Assembly: GCF_000018045.1 (NCBI RefSeq)
Contig: NC_009792.1
Span: forward strand, 3,472,001-3,536,000
From: Citrobacter koseri ATCC BAA-895
GTDB taxonomy: Bacteria; Pseudomonadota; Gammaproteobacteria; Enterobacterales; Enterobacteriaceae
Direction: 5' to 3'
DNA length: 64,000 bases
Shown: piece by piece, positions 34,986 to 43,401 of the stretch
Layout of the letters: every line of letters starts with the position of its first letter
Numbering within the stretch: the first letter of the stretch is position 1
The notes under the pieces: generated by a model
Databases searched by the model: none
Told to the model about the DNA's origin: nothing
The model's input: only the letters and a program-made list of their open reading frames with translations
Made by a program: the position numbers and the translations under genes

Positions 34986-36052
34986 TGTACGTAGCCGTCA
35001 AAGGGGGCGAAAAGGCGATAGCCAACGCCCACGCGTTGCAGGAAAACCGACGCCGGGGCGACGACACCCTCGCCGAGCTGAGCGTGGCGCAAATCGAGCA
35101 ACAGTTGAACCTGGCCGTGGATCGCGTGATGACCGAAGGAGGCATCGCCGACCGCGAACTGGCCGCGCTCGCCTTAAAACAGGCCAGCGGCGATAACATC
35201 GAAGCCATTTTCCTGCTGCGCGCGTACCGCACCACGCTGGCAAAGCTGGCGGTCAGTGAGCCGCTGAACACCGCAGAGATGCGTTTAGAGCGCCGTATCT
35301 CCGCCGTCTACAAGGATATTCCCGGCGGGCAGTTGCTGGGGCCGACCTACGATTACACCCATCGCCTGCTCGATTTTACCCTGCTGGCGAACGGCGAAAC
35401 GCCGCCGCTGCGTACCGCTGACGCCATGCAGGACGCCGCGCCGCACGTTTTTTCTCTGCTGGCGAACCAGGGGCTGGCGAAGCGTGAAGAAGACAGCGGC
35501 GCCGTGCCGGATGACATCACCCGCACGCCGCCGGTTTACCCTTGTTCGCGCTCCTCACGCCTGCAACAGCTGATGCGCGGCGACGAAGGGTATCTGCTGG
35601 CGCTGGCGTATTCCACGCAACGCGGCTACGGACGCAACCACCCGTTTGCCGGTGAGATCCGCAGCGGCTACGTCGGGCTGGAAACGGTGCCGGAGGAGCT
35701 GGGATTTGCCGTGAACGTCGGCGAACTGCTGATGACGGAATGCGAAATGGTCAACGGCTTTGTCGCACCGGAAAACGACGCGCCGCACTTTACCCGCGGC
35801 TACGGACTGGTGTTCGGCATGAGCGAACGTAAAGCAATGGCGATGGCGCTGGTGGAAAGAGCCCTACAGGCACCCGAATACGATGAAACGGTCACGGGCC
35901 CGGCGCAGGACGAAGAGTTCGTGCTGGCGCATGCGGATAACGTCGAGGCGGCGGGTTTTGTTTCGCACCTCAAACTCCCCCACTACGTCGATTTCCAGGC
36001 TGAACTGGAACTGCTCAAACGCCTGCAACAGGAGGCCGCCCGTGACGACTAA
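34985..36052 (+). CDS. phnI: C-P lyase core subunit PhnI (nucleosidase)
   Basis: 355 aa from MYVAVKGGEKAI. It contains the conserved ELSVAQIEQQLNLAVDRVM, PGGQLLGPTYDYTHRLLDF, TPPVYPCSRSSRLQQLMRGD and EFVLAHADNVEAAGF. PhnI displaces adenine from ATP and attaches phosphonate to the ribose 5-triphosphate with PhnGHL. Overlaps phnJ by 11 nt. Confidence 0.96.
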   Translation: MYVAVKGGEKAIANAHALQENRRRGDDTLAELSVAQIEQQLNLAVDRVMTEGGIADRELAALALKQASGDNIEAIFLLRAYRTTLAKLAVSEPLNTAEMRLERRISAVYKDIPGGQLLGPTYDYTHRLLDFTLLANGETPPLRTADAMQDAAPHVFSLLANQGLAKREEDSGAVPDDITRTPPVYPCSRSSRLQQLMRGDEGYLLALAYSTQRGYGRNHPFAGEIRSGYVGLETVPEELGFAVNVGELLMTECEMVNGFVAPENDAPHFTRGYGLVFGMSERKAMAMALVERALQAPEYDETVTGPAQDEEFVLAHADNVEAAGFVSHLKLPHYVDFQAELELLKRLQQEAARDD

Positions 36053-36890
36053 CCTCTCCGGCTACAACTTTGCTTATCTCGACGAGCAAACCAAACGCAT
36101 GATCCGCCGCGCTATTTTAAAAGCGGTGGCGATCCCCGGTTATCAGGTGCCGTTCGGCGGGCGTGAAATGCCGATGCCCTACGGCTGGGGAACGGGCGGC
36201 ATTCAGCTTACCGCCAGCGTGATTGGCGAGCCGGACATTCTGAAAGTGATCGACCAGGGGGCGGATGACACCACCAACGCCGTGTCGATCCGCAACTTCT
36301 TTAAGCGTGTAACCGGCGTGAACACCACCGAACGCACCGAAGACGCGACGCTGATCCAGACCCGTCACCGGATCCCGGAAACGCCGCTGACCGAAGATCA
36401 GATCATTATCTTCCAGGTGCCGATCCCTGAACCGCTGCGTTTTATCGAACCGCGCGAAACCGAAACCCGCACCATGCACGCGCTGGAAGAGTACGGCGTC
36501 ATGCAGGTGAAGCTGTACGAAGATATCGCCCGCTTCGGCCATATCGCCACCACCTACGCCTACCCGGTGAAGGTCAATGACCGCTACGTCATGGACCCGT
36601 CGCCGATCCCGAAATTCGACAACCCGAAGATGAATATGATGCCCGCGCTGCAACTGTTCGGCGCGGGACGCGAAAAACGCATCTATGCCGTGCCGCCCTG
36701 GACCCGCGTGGAAAGCCTCGATTTCGACGATCACCCGTTCACCGTACAAACCTGGGATGAGCCCTGCGCCATCTGCGGTTCAACGCACAGCTATCTCGAC
36801 GAAGTGGTGCTGGATGACACCGGCAAACGGATGTTTGTCTGCTCCGACACCGATTATTGCCGCCAACAGAGCGAGGCACTCAGCAAATGA
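36042..36890 (+). CDS. phnJ: Carbon-phosphorus lyase catalytic subunit PhnJ
   Basis: 282 aa starting at GTG (protein MTTNLSGYNF); the GGAGG upstream and homology fix this start although the frame is open further back. Radical-SAM-type enzyme with the cluster/thiyl cysteines C242, C245, C267 and C273 and the radical glycine G33 in AIPGYQVPFGG. It cleaves the C-P bond of ribose 5-phosphonate to alkane plus cyclic ribose phosphate. ATGA overlap with phnK. Confidence 0.96.
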   Translation: MTTNLSGYNFAYLDEQTKRMIRRAILKAVAIPGYQVPFGGREMPMPYGWGTGGIQLTASVIGEPDILKVIDQGADDTTNAVSIRNFFKRVTGVNTTERTEDATLIQTRHRIPETPLTEDQIIIFQVPIPEPLRFIEPRETETRTMHALEEYGVMQVKLYEDIARFGHIATTYAYPVKVNDRYVMDPSPIPKFDNPKMNMMPALQLFGAGREKRIYAVPPWTRVESLDFDDHPFTVQTWDEPCAICGSTHSYLDEVVLDDTGKRMFVCSDTDYCRQQSEALSK

Positions 36891-37645
36891 CGCAACCGCT
36901 GCTTTCAGTCAATAACCTGACCCATCTCTACGCGCCGGGCAAAGGCTTCAGCGATGTTTCTTTTGACCTGTGGCCTGGTGAAGTGCTGGGCATTGTCGGG
37001 GAGTCCGGTTCCGGCAAAACCACCCTGCTGAAATCCATCTCCTCGCGCCTGACGCCGCAGTCCGGCGACATTTTGTACCAGAACCGTTCACTGTACGGCA
37101 TGAGCGAAGCCGACCGCCGCCGCCTGCTGCGCACGGAATGGGGCGTGGTGCATCAGCATCCGATGGACGGACTGCGCCGCCAGGTCTCGGCGGGCGGCAA
37201 TATCGGCGAACGCCTGATGGCCACCGGCGCGCGTCACTATGGTGAAATCCGCGCCACGGCGAAGCGCTGGATGGAGGAGGTGGAAATTCCGGCCTCGCGC
37301 ATCGACGACCTGCCGACCACCTTTTCCGGCGGGATGCAGCAGCGTTTGCAGATCGCCCGCAACCTGGTCACTCACCCGAAGCTGGTGTTTATGGACGAAC
37401 CCACCGGCGGGCTGGACGTTTCCGTACAGGCAAAGCTGCTGGACCTGCTGCGCGGCCTGGTGGTGGAACTGGATCTGGCAGTGGTGATTGTCACCCACGA
37501 TTTGGGCGTGGCGCGCCTGTTAGCAGACCGTCTGCTGGTGATGAAGCAGGGTCAGGTGGTGGAAAGTGGATTAACCGACCGCGTGCTCGACGATCCACAC
37601 CACCCTTATACCCAGTTGCTGGTGTCGTCGGTATTGCAGAACTGA
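36887..37645 (+). CDS. phnK: C-P lyase ABC-type ATPase PhnK
   Basis: 252 aa. Walker A GESGSGKTT, signature FSGGMQQRLQIARNL, Walker B LVFMDEPTGGLDVS. It binds the PhnJ subunits of the core rather than a membrane permease and drives conformational change. The stop codon lies inside a 16-bp tandem repeat, followed by a REP cluster before phnL. Confidence 0.95.
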   Translation: MTQPLLSVNNLTHLYAPGKGFSDVSFDLWPGEVLGIVGESGSGKTTLLKSISSRLTPQSGDILYQNRSLYGMSEADRRRLLRTEWGVVHQHPMDGLRRQVSAGGNIGERLMATGARHYGEIRATAKRWMEEVEIPASRIDDLPTTFSGGMQQRLQIARNLVTHPKLVFMDEPTGGLDVSVQAKLLDLLRGLVVELDLAVVIVTHDLGVARLLADRLLVMKQGQVVESGLTDRVLDDPHHPYTQLLVSSVLQN

Positions 37646-37673
37646 TTTTTTGTTTTGCTGATTTTTTGTTTTG
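37642..37673 (+). repeat. 16-bp tandem duplication at the phnK stop
   Basis: CTGATTTTTTGTTTTG occurs twice back to back. The first copy contains the phnK TGA stop. Looks like a recent slippage or duplication event at a T-rich tract. Confidence 0.85.
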
Positions 37674-37748
37674 CCGGGTGGCGCTTCGCTTACCCAGCCT
37701 ACAAAAAGCGCACCTGTAGGCCGGATAAGGCGAAGCCGCCATCCGGCA
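37673..37748. repeat. REP/BIME cluster inside the phn operon (phnK-phnL)
   Basis: Opposed units GCCGGGTGGCGCTTCGCTTACC and GTAGGCCGGATAAGGCGAAG followed by CCGCCATCCGGCA. Second REP cluster within this operon. Confidence 0.85.
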
Positions 37749-37768
37749 ATCAGAATTAAGAGGCCAAA

Positions 37769-38449
37769 ATGATTCGCGTAGAAAACGTCAGTAAAACCTT
37801 TGTGCTGCACCAGCAAAATGGCGTGCGCCTGCCGGTGCTGCAAAACGCCTCTCTGGAGGTACAAAACGGTGAATGCGTGGTGCTGCACGGCCACTCCGGG
37901 AGCGGTAAATCGACGCTGTTGCGCTCGCTATATGCCAACTATCTGCCGGACGAAGGGCACATCCACATTCGTCATAGCGATGAGTGGATCGATCTGGTGC
38001 AGGCCCCGGCGCGCAAGGTGCTGGAAGTGCGTCGTTCGACGATCGGCTGGGTGAGCCAGTTTCTGCGCGTGATCCCCCGGATCTCCGTGCTGGATGTGGT
38101 GATGCAGCCGCTGCTGGATCTGGGCGTCGCCCGCGAAACGTGCGCCGCGAAAGCCGCGAACCTGCTGACGCGCCTGAACGTCCCGGAACGGCTATGGCAT
38201 CTCGCTCCCTCCACCTTTTCCGGCGGCGAGCAGCAGCGCGTGAATATCGCGCGCGGGTTTATCGTCGATTACCCGATCCTGCTGCTTGATGAACCCACCG
38301 CCTCACTGGACGCCAAAAACAGCGCCGCCGTGGTCGCGCTGATTGAAGAAGCCAAAGCGCGCGGCGCGGCGATTGTCGGCATTTTTCACGATCAAACCGT
38401 ACGCGATCGCGTAGCGGATCGTTTGCATCTGATGGGAACCACATCATGA
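37769..38449 (+). CDS. phnL: C-P lyase ABC-type ATPase PhnL
   Basis: 226 aa. Walker A GHSGSGKST, signature FSGGEQQRVNIARGF, Walker B ILLLDEPTASLD. Required with PhnGHI for the first nucleotide-transfer step and stacks on PhnK in the complex. ATGA overlap with phnM. Confidence 0.95.
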   Translation: MIRVENVSKTFVLHQQNGVRLPVLQNASLEVQNGECVVLHGHSGSGKSTLLRSLYANYLPDEGHIHIRHSDEWIDLVQAPARKVLEVRRSTIGWVSQFLRVIPRISVLDVVMQPLLDLGVARETCAAKAANLLTRLNVPERLWHLAPSTFSGGEQQRVNIARGFIVDYPILLLDEPTASLDAKNSAAVVALIEEAKARGAAIVGIFHDQTVRDRVADRLHLMGTTS

Positions 38450-39582
38450 TTATCAACAACGTAAAGCTGGTGCTGGAAGACGAAGTGGTGCAGGGATCGC
38501 TGGAAATGCAGGATGGGATTATCCGCGCCTTTGCGGAAAGTCAGAGCCGTCACCCCGAGGCGCTGGATGGCGAAGGCGGCTGGCTGCTGCCGGGTTTAAT
38601 TGAGCTGCATACCGATAATCTCGACAAATTCTTCACCCCACGCCCGAAGGTGGACTGGCCCGCCCATTCCGCCATGAGCAGCCACGACGCGCTGATGGTC
38701 GCCAGCGGTATCACCACCGTGCTGGATGCCGTTGCGATTGGCGATGTCCGCGACGGCGGCGATCGCCTGGAAAATCTGGAAAAGATGATCAATGCCGTCG
38801 AAGAGACGCAGAAACGCGGCGTTAACCGCGCCGAACACCGTCTGCATCTGCGCTGTGAATTGCCCCATCACACCACCCTGCCGCTGTTCGAAAAGCTGGT
38901 GGATCGCGAGCCGGTAACGCTGGTCTCGCTGATGGATCACTCGCCGGGTCAGCGCCAGTTCGCTAACCGCGAGAAGTACCGTGAATACTATCAGGGCAAA
39001 TATTCACTCAATGATGAGCAGATGGCCCACTACGAAGAGGAACAGCTTCAGCTTGCGGCGCGCTGGTCGCAGCCGAACCGCGCCGCCATCGCGCAGATGT
39101 GCCGCGAACGTCATCTCGCGCTGGCGAGCCACGATGACGCAACGCCCGATCATGTGCTGGAATCGCATCAGCTTGGCAGCGTGATCGCCGAATTTCCCAC
39201 CACGTTCGAGGCGGCAGAGGCGTCACGCAAGCATGGGATGAACGTACTGATGGGCGCGCCCAACATCGTGCGCGGCGGTTCGCACTCCGGCAACGTGGCG
39301 GCGCATAAGCTGGCAGAACTGGGGTTGCTGGATATCCTCTCCTCCGACTATTACCCCGCCAGCCTGCTCGACGCGGCATTCCGCGTGGCGGACGACGAGG
39401 CCAACACATTTACGCTGCCGCAGGCAATGCGCCTGGTGACACGCAACCCGGCGCGCGCGCTGAATCTCGACGATCGCGGCATCATCGCCGAAGGCAGGCG
39501 CGCCGACCTGGTGCTGGCGCACCGTAAAGGCGATCACATTCATATCGATCACGTCTGGCGTCAGGGTAAAAGGGTGTTCTGA
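38446..39582 (+). CDS. phnM: Ribophosphonate triphosphate hydrolase PhnM
   Basis: 378 aa amidohydrolase. Metal-binding motifs: LIELHTDNLDK near residue 50, HLRCELPHH, LASHDDATPDH and the late SDYYPASLL. Releases pyrophosphate from 5-triphosphoribosyl phosphonate. Overlaps phnL and is two bases from phnN. Confidence 0.96.
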   Translation: MIINNVKLVLEDEVVQGSLEMQDGIIRAFAESQSRHPEALDGEGGWLLPGLIELHTDNLDKFFTPRPKVDWPAHSAMSSHDALMVASGITTVLDAVAIGDVRDGGDRLENLEKMINAVEETQKRGVNRAEHRLHLRCELPHHTTLPLFEKLVDREPVTLVSLMDHSPGQRQFANREKYREYYQGKYSLNDEQMAHYEEEQLQLAARWSQPNRAAIAQMCRERHLALASHDDATPDHVLESHQLGSVIAEFPTTFEAAEASRKHGMNVLMGAPNIVRGGSHSGNVAAHKLAELGLLDILSSDYYPASLLDAAFRVADDEANTFTLPQAMRLVTRNPARALNLDDRGIIAEGRRADLVLAHRKGDHIHIDHVWRQGKRVF

Positions 39583-39584
39583 CT

Positions 39585-40139
39585 ATGGGAAAACTGATCT
39601 GGCTGATGGGGCCGTCCGGCTCCGGTAAGGACAGTTTGCTGGCGGCGCTCCGCCAGCGGGAACATACGCAGTTGCTGGTTGCGCACCGCTATATCACGCG
39701 TGCGGCTAACGCGGGCAACGAGAACCATATTGCGCTGAGCGAGCAGGAGTTTTTCACTCGGGCAGGGCAAAATTTACTGGCGCTGAGCTGGCACGCTAAT
39801 GGCCTGTACTATGGCGTTGGCGTAGAGATCGATCTGTGGCTGCACGCCGGTTTTGACGTGGTGGTTAACGGCTCACGCGCCCATCTGCCGCAGGCGCAGG
39901 CCCGCTACGGCAAAGCGCTGCTGCCCATCTGTTTACAGGTCTCTCCCGATATTTTGCGCCAGCGTCTACAGGCGCGCGGGCGTGAAAGCGAAACCGAGAT
40001 TGCCGCTCGCCTGGCGCGTGCGGCCCGTTACGCCCCTTTTAACTGTCATATCCTCAATAATGACGGAAGTTTGCTACAGTCAGTCGATACCTTGTTAACG
40101 TTAATGGGCCGCCAGGAGAAAAGCCATGCCTGTCTGTGA
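39585..40139 (+). CDS. phnN: Ribose 1,5-bisphosphate phosphokinase PhnN
   Basis: 184 aa; guanylate-kinase-like P-loop MGPSGSGKDSLLAAL at the N-terminus and HRYITRAANAGNENH. It converts ribose 1,5-bisphosphate to PRPP, the final salvage step. Overlaps phnO by 14 nt. Confidence 0.95.
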   Translation: MGKLIWLMGPSGSGKDSLLAALRQREHTQLLVAHRYITRAANAGNENHIALSEQEFFTRAGQNLLALSWHANGLYYGVGVEIDLWLHAGFDVVVNGSRAHLPQAQARYGKALLPICLQVSPDILRQRLQARGRESETEIAARLARAARYAPFNCHILNNDGSLLQSVDTLLTLMGRQEKSHACL

Positions 40140-40560
40140 ACTACGCCGGGCCACGCCGGACGATACCGACGCGGTGTATCAACTGATCTGCGAACTGAAA
40201 CAAGCGGAGTTCGATCGCCAGGCCTTTCGCGCCGGGTTTGCCTCAAATTTGCAGGATCGCACGATACGCTACCAGCTGGCGCTGCGCGACGGGCAGGTTG
40301 TCGGGATGATCGGCCTGCATATGCAGTACCACCTGCATCACGCTAACTGGATCGGGGAGATCCAGGAACTGGTGGTGATGCCGCAGGCGCGAGGTCTGAA
40401 AGTCGGCAGCCGGTTGCTGGCATGGGCGGAAGAAGAAGCCCGCCAGGCCGGCGCGGAGATGACGGAGCTGTCCACCAGCGTGAAACGCCATGATGCGCAC
40501 CGGTTTTATCTGCGTGAAGGGTATGCGCAAAGCCATTTTCGTTTTACCAAAGCGCTTTGA
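40126..40560 (+). CDS. phnO: Aminoalkylphosphonate N-acetyltransferase PhnO
   Basis: 144 aa GNAT protein; acetyl-CoA loop VMPQARGLKVGSRLLAWAEE and C-terminal SVKRHDAHRFYLREGY. Acetylates 1- and 2-aminoalkylphosphonates before C-P cleavage. Eight bases before phnP. Confidence 0.95.
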   Translation: MPVCELRRATPDDTDAVYQLICELKQAEFDRQAFRAGFASNLQDRTIRYQLALRDGQVVGMIGLHMQYHLHHANWIGEIQELVVMPQARGLKVGSRLLAWAEEEARQAGAEMTELSTSVKRHDAHRFYLREGYAQSHFRFTKAL

Positions 40561-40568
40561 GGTGACTA

Positions 40569-41327
40569 ATGAGCCTGACGATTACGCTAACAGGTACCGG
40601 CGGCGCACAGGGCGTGCCAGCATACGGCTGCGATTGTCTCGCCTGCCGTCGGGCACGCTTACAGGAGCAGTATCGCCGCCGCCCCTGTAGCGGCGTCGTC
40701 AAATTCAATGACGCGATAACGCTGCTTGATGCGGGCCTGCACGATCTTACCGATCGCTGGCCCGCCGGATCTTTTCAGCAGTTTCTGCTCACGCATTATC
40801 ATATGGATCATGTTCAGGGGCTGTTCCCCCTGCGCTGGGGCGTGGGCGCCGCGATTCCGGTTTATGGTCCGCCGGATGAACAGGGCTGCGACGATCTGTT
40901 TAAACATCCCGGCATCCTTGATTTCAGCCATACCGTCGAACCGTTTGTGGTCTTCGATCTCCAGGGATTACAGGTAACGCCGCTGCCGCTTAACCATTCA
41001 AAACTGACGTTTGGCTATCTGCTGGAATCTGCGCACAGCCGCGTCGCGTGGCTGTCGGACACCGCAGCGCTGCCGGACAAGACAGTAAAATTTCTGCTGA
41101 ATAACCAGCCGCAGACGATCGTCATCGACTGTAGTCACGCGCCACGCGCGGAAGCACCGCGTAATCACTGCGATGTAAACACGGTTATCGCACTCAATGA
41201 GGTGATTCACTGCCCACGGGTCATTCTCACCCACATCAGCCACTCGTTCGACGTATGGCTGATGGATAACTCCCTGCCGGGCGGTATTGAAGCCGGATAT
41301 GACGGGATGGAGATTGTACTGGAGTAG
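40569..41327 (+). CDS. phnP: Phosphoribosyl cyclic phosphodiesterase PhnP
   Basis: 252 aa metallo-beta-lactamase-fold enzyme with LTHYHMDHVQG, LNHSKLTFGY, a downstream WLSDTA and ILTHISHSFD. An N-terminal Cys cluster (YGCDCLACRRAR) forms the extra zinc site. Opens ribosyl 1,2-cyclic phosphate 5-phosphate to ribose 1,5-bisphosphate. Last phn gene; REP unit follows. Confidence 0.96.
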   Translation: MSLTITLTGTGGAQGVPAYGCDCLACRRARLQEQYRRRPCSGVVKFNDAITLLDAGLHDLTDRWPAGSFQQFLLTHYHMDHVQGLFPLRWGVGAAIPVYGPPDEQGCDDLFKHPGILDFSHTVEPFVVFDLQGLQVTPLPLNHSKLTFGYLLESAHSRVAWLSDTAALPDKTVKFLLNNQPQTIVIDCSHAPRAEAPRNHCDVNTVIALNEVIHCPRVILTHISHSFDVWLMDNSLPGGIEAGYDGMEIVLE

Positions 41328-41332
41328 CCTTA

Positions 41333-41370
41333 CGCCGGATGGCGGCGCATTGCGCCTTATCCGGCCTACG
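41333..41370. repeat. REP unit between phnP and yjdP
   Basis: GCCGGATGGCGGCG...CGCCTTATCCGGC, one palindromic unit in a convergent gap. Confidence 0.85.
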
Positions 41371-41382
41371 ATTGTCGCGCGG

Positions 41383-41715
41383 TTAACGATCGTACTCGTC
41401 TTCCATTCTGCGCTCTTCATCTTCCAGTTGACGACGTTCTTGATCGAGCTGGCGTTGGCGATCGTCCAACTGGCGACGCCGATCTTCAAACTGACGGCGT
41501 CTGTCATCATATTGTCTGCGGCGATCGTCGCTCATCTGGCGCTGCCACTCTTCATCACGGCGGTCATCCTCATAATCCCGCCCGTTGTCAGATTTATACG
41601 CGTCATTGATCGCCTGCTGAATATTACCGATGGTGTCATCAACAATATCGGCATGCGCAGGAAGCGTCGTCAGCGACAACAGGCCCAGAGCAATGAGCGT
41701 AGAATAGCGTTTCAT
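41383..41715 (-). CDS. yjdP: YjdP, small secreted charged coiled-coil protein
   Basis: 110 aa. Signal peptide with cleavage near AHA-DIVDD, then a highly charged region with short repeats of the type DDRRRQ / EDRRRQL / DDRQRQL that should form an extended coiled coil. Recognised as YjdP next to the phn operon in E. coli; function unknown. Convergent with phnP. Confidence 0.9.
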   Translation of the reverse strand: MKRYSTLIALGLLSLTTLPAHADIVDDTIGNIQQAINDAYKSDNGRDYEDDRRDEEWQRQMSDDRRRQYDDRRRQFEDRRRQLDDRQRQLDQERRQLEDEERRMEDEYDR

Positions 41716-41784
41716 AAAACCAGCCTCGCAGAGATCTTCCCCTCACGGTAGCGAATGGCCTGTTCGACGTGTAGCGGAGGAATC

Positions 41785-42417
41785 TCAAACCCGGTAAGGC
41801 GCGGTTGTTTCCATTAGCTGGTTTGCGCGCTGTTTGTCCTCTGCAACCAAAACAACGCCATGACATTTTTGATCCGGCGAGATGCTCCAGATACGCTCCT
41901 CAGGGATACAACCGCCATCATAAATTACCTTTGTACCGTCATATGGCCAGAATGCGCCCAGTTCCGTATCTAATACGAAAACCGCGATCTGATCGGACTC
42001 GCGAGCGATCTTCTGCCAGAGCATTTTTCCACCGTCATACTGTTCAAAATCACTGATCAAGGTGATGCCACACTTCAGGATCAGCGCTTCGTACAAGCGC
42101 GTGGCTAATCCCTTATCACGCTCAGCCGGATCAACACATACCCCTTCAGCCTGAAGAACATGTGTATCTTCCCAGCATCGTTCTACGGCAACGATATCTC
42201 TGCCTAAAGCGGATTTATACTGCAAATCAAGCGCAGCAATAACGCGATGGCGAGGCACGCCTTCAAACATCTCAACATCCGCTTCAATAATCGCTGCTCG
42301 CGGAGTCTGTCTATCATAAATAACATGCAAAACGCGCCCTGAAAGCGCAAATTCTTCCACGACATTAAAAGCGCGGGCAACGGTCATTGGGCTGTAAGTT
42401 GTCGGCATCACAATCAT
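41785..42417 (-). CDS. Orphan protein with acetyltransferase (GNAT)-like core
   Basis: 210 aa from the ATG preceded by AGGTGA at 7-nt spacing; an upstream ATG (42447) is less well placed. A GNAT-like acetyl-CoA loop is suggested by GVCVDPAERDKGLATRLYEAL (split for reading as VCVDPAERDK plus GLATRLYEAL) in the middle of the protein, followed by LISDFEQYDGGKMLWQKIA. No signal peptide or membrane segment. It is richer in A/T than its neighbours (about 45% GC in a sampled stretch), monocistronic, and not part of the E. coli backbone at this place as I remember it. I do not recognise it; transfer is likely. Catalytic activity is inference. Confidence 0.65.
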   Translation of the reverse strand: MIVMPTTYSPMTVARAFNVVEEFALSGRVLHVIYDRQTPRAAIIEADVEMFEGVPRHRVIAALDLQYKSALGRDIVAVERCWEDTHVLQAEGVCVDPAERDKGLATRLYEALILKCGITLISDFEQYDGGKMLWQKIARESDQIAVFVLDTELGAFWPYDGTKVIYDGGCIPEERIWSISPDQKCHGVVLVAEDKQRANQLMETTAPYRV

Positions 42418-42592
42418 CTGTGAGTCACCTCTTGTCAGTACCGGCATAATTCCCTTTATATCCTAATCAGGCAGTATTTGCGCAGATTAGCATCACCGGT
42501 TTTGCCTTCGCTCTTGATGAATTCCTAAACTCTTCAGGGGTGTTGATTTTCTGATACTCGCTCGCAAATCAAATGAAAGAACATGAAAAATC

Positions 42593-43042
42593 TCATTTGC
42601 CCTGCTGTTCTATCGCCATAATCGCCTCCACGCGCTTTTGATGGCGCCCCCCTTCAAACCCCGCATCCAGCCAGGCATCCACGATCATTTTTGCCAGCTC
42701 CAGCCCAACAACCCGCGAGCCAAAAGCCAGCACGTTGGTATCATTATGCTGGCGCGAAAGCTGTGCCGAATAGGGTTCGCTGCAAACGACGGCGCGGACT
42801 CCGGCAAACTTGTTTGCCGTTATCGAAATCCCCACACCAGTGCCACACACCAGAATACCGCCATCAACCTCGCCAGAGACAACGGCTTGTGCCACCTCGC
42901 TGGCATAATGCGGGTAATCCGTGCGCTCCGGCGACCAGGTTCCCTTATCAATCACCGTAATACCGCGCTGGGTTAAGTGCGTCAAAATATCCTGTTTCAG
43001 GATAAAACCAACGTGATCACAGCCAAATGCTATCTTTTTCAT
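42593..43042 (-). CDS. rpiB: Allose-6-phosphate/ribose-5-phosphate isomerase B
   Basis: 149 aa from MKKIAFGCDHVGF (an ATG two codons earlier is possible). RpiB/LacAB fold with CGTGVGISITANKFAGVRA (active-site Cys) and SRQHNDTNVLAFGSRVVG. Interconverts ribose 5-phosphate/ribulose 5-phosphate and allose 6-phosphate/allulose 6-phosphate, feeding AlsE. Divergent from alsR and controlled by it in E. coli. Confidence 0.95.
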   Translation of the reverse strand: MKKIAFGCDHVGFILKQDILTHLTQRGITVIDKGTWSPERTDYPHYASEVAQAVVSGEVDGGILVCGTGVGISITANKFAGVRAVVCSEPYSAQLSRQHNDTNVLAFGSRVVGLELAKMIVDAWLDAGFEGGRHQKRVEAIMAIEQQGK

Positions 43043-43401
43043 ACTCATTCTCGCCCCGGTCAAACTTTACGAATAAAAAATATTTGTGATTTAAATGAAT
43101 TTAAAAGAACAATAAATCGACAGAAAGACGCTGTATGGGCCTGTTCTACACACCTCCGTTCGGCAAAGCAAGAGCGACAAATACCCGATCTTGATGCTTA
43201 CACAGGCTGCGCCTGGACAAGCTAAAACTATAATTCATTGTTTTATATTGACTTATTTTCATTCCGTATTTTTATCAACGTTATTAAATTCACAAAATGA
43301 CAAACTTTATAAATTTAACTATTTTGTGAAGTTGTCAGCATCTTTTCTGTTCCTGCTGTGGTGATATAGTGGCGTCTTCATTTCAAGGACAAGAGAACGT
43401 A
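43043..43401. other. rpiB-alsR divergent control region
   Basis: 359 nt, AT-rich next to alsR. Holds both promoters and a conspicuous inverted repeat (listed). No gene supported; the short frame around 42977-43225 overlaps rpiB antisense. Confidence 0.6.
43289..43330. promoter_or_regulatory. Candidate AlsR (RpiR) operator
   Basis: TTCACAAAAT and its exact reverse complement ATTTTGTGAA are separated by 22 bp, giving centres about three helical turns apart. A second, imperfect pair (TGACAAACTT / AAGTTGTCA) follows each arm. RpiR-family dimers or tetramers bind such dyads. AlsR represses rpiB and the als operon in E. coli. Confidence 0.6.

Noticed and set aside
36117..36749. 210-codon minus-strand open frame inside phnJ
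   Set aside because: Shadow of the phnJ codon pattern; phnJ motifs are fully intact on plus.
42977..43225. 82-codon plus-strand frame between rpiB and alsR
   Set aside because: Starts antisense inside rpiB and reads into AT-rich promoter DNA without protein-like composition.
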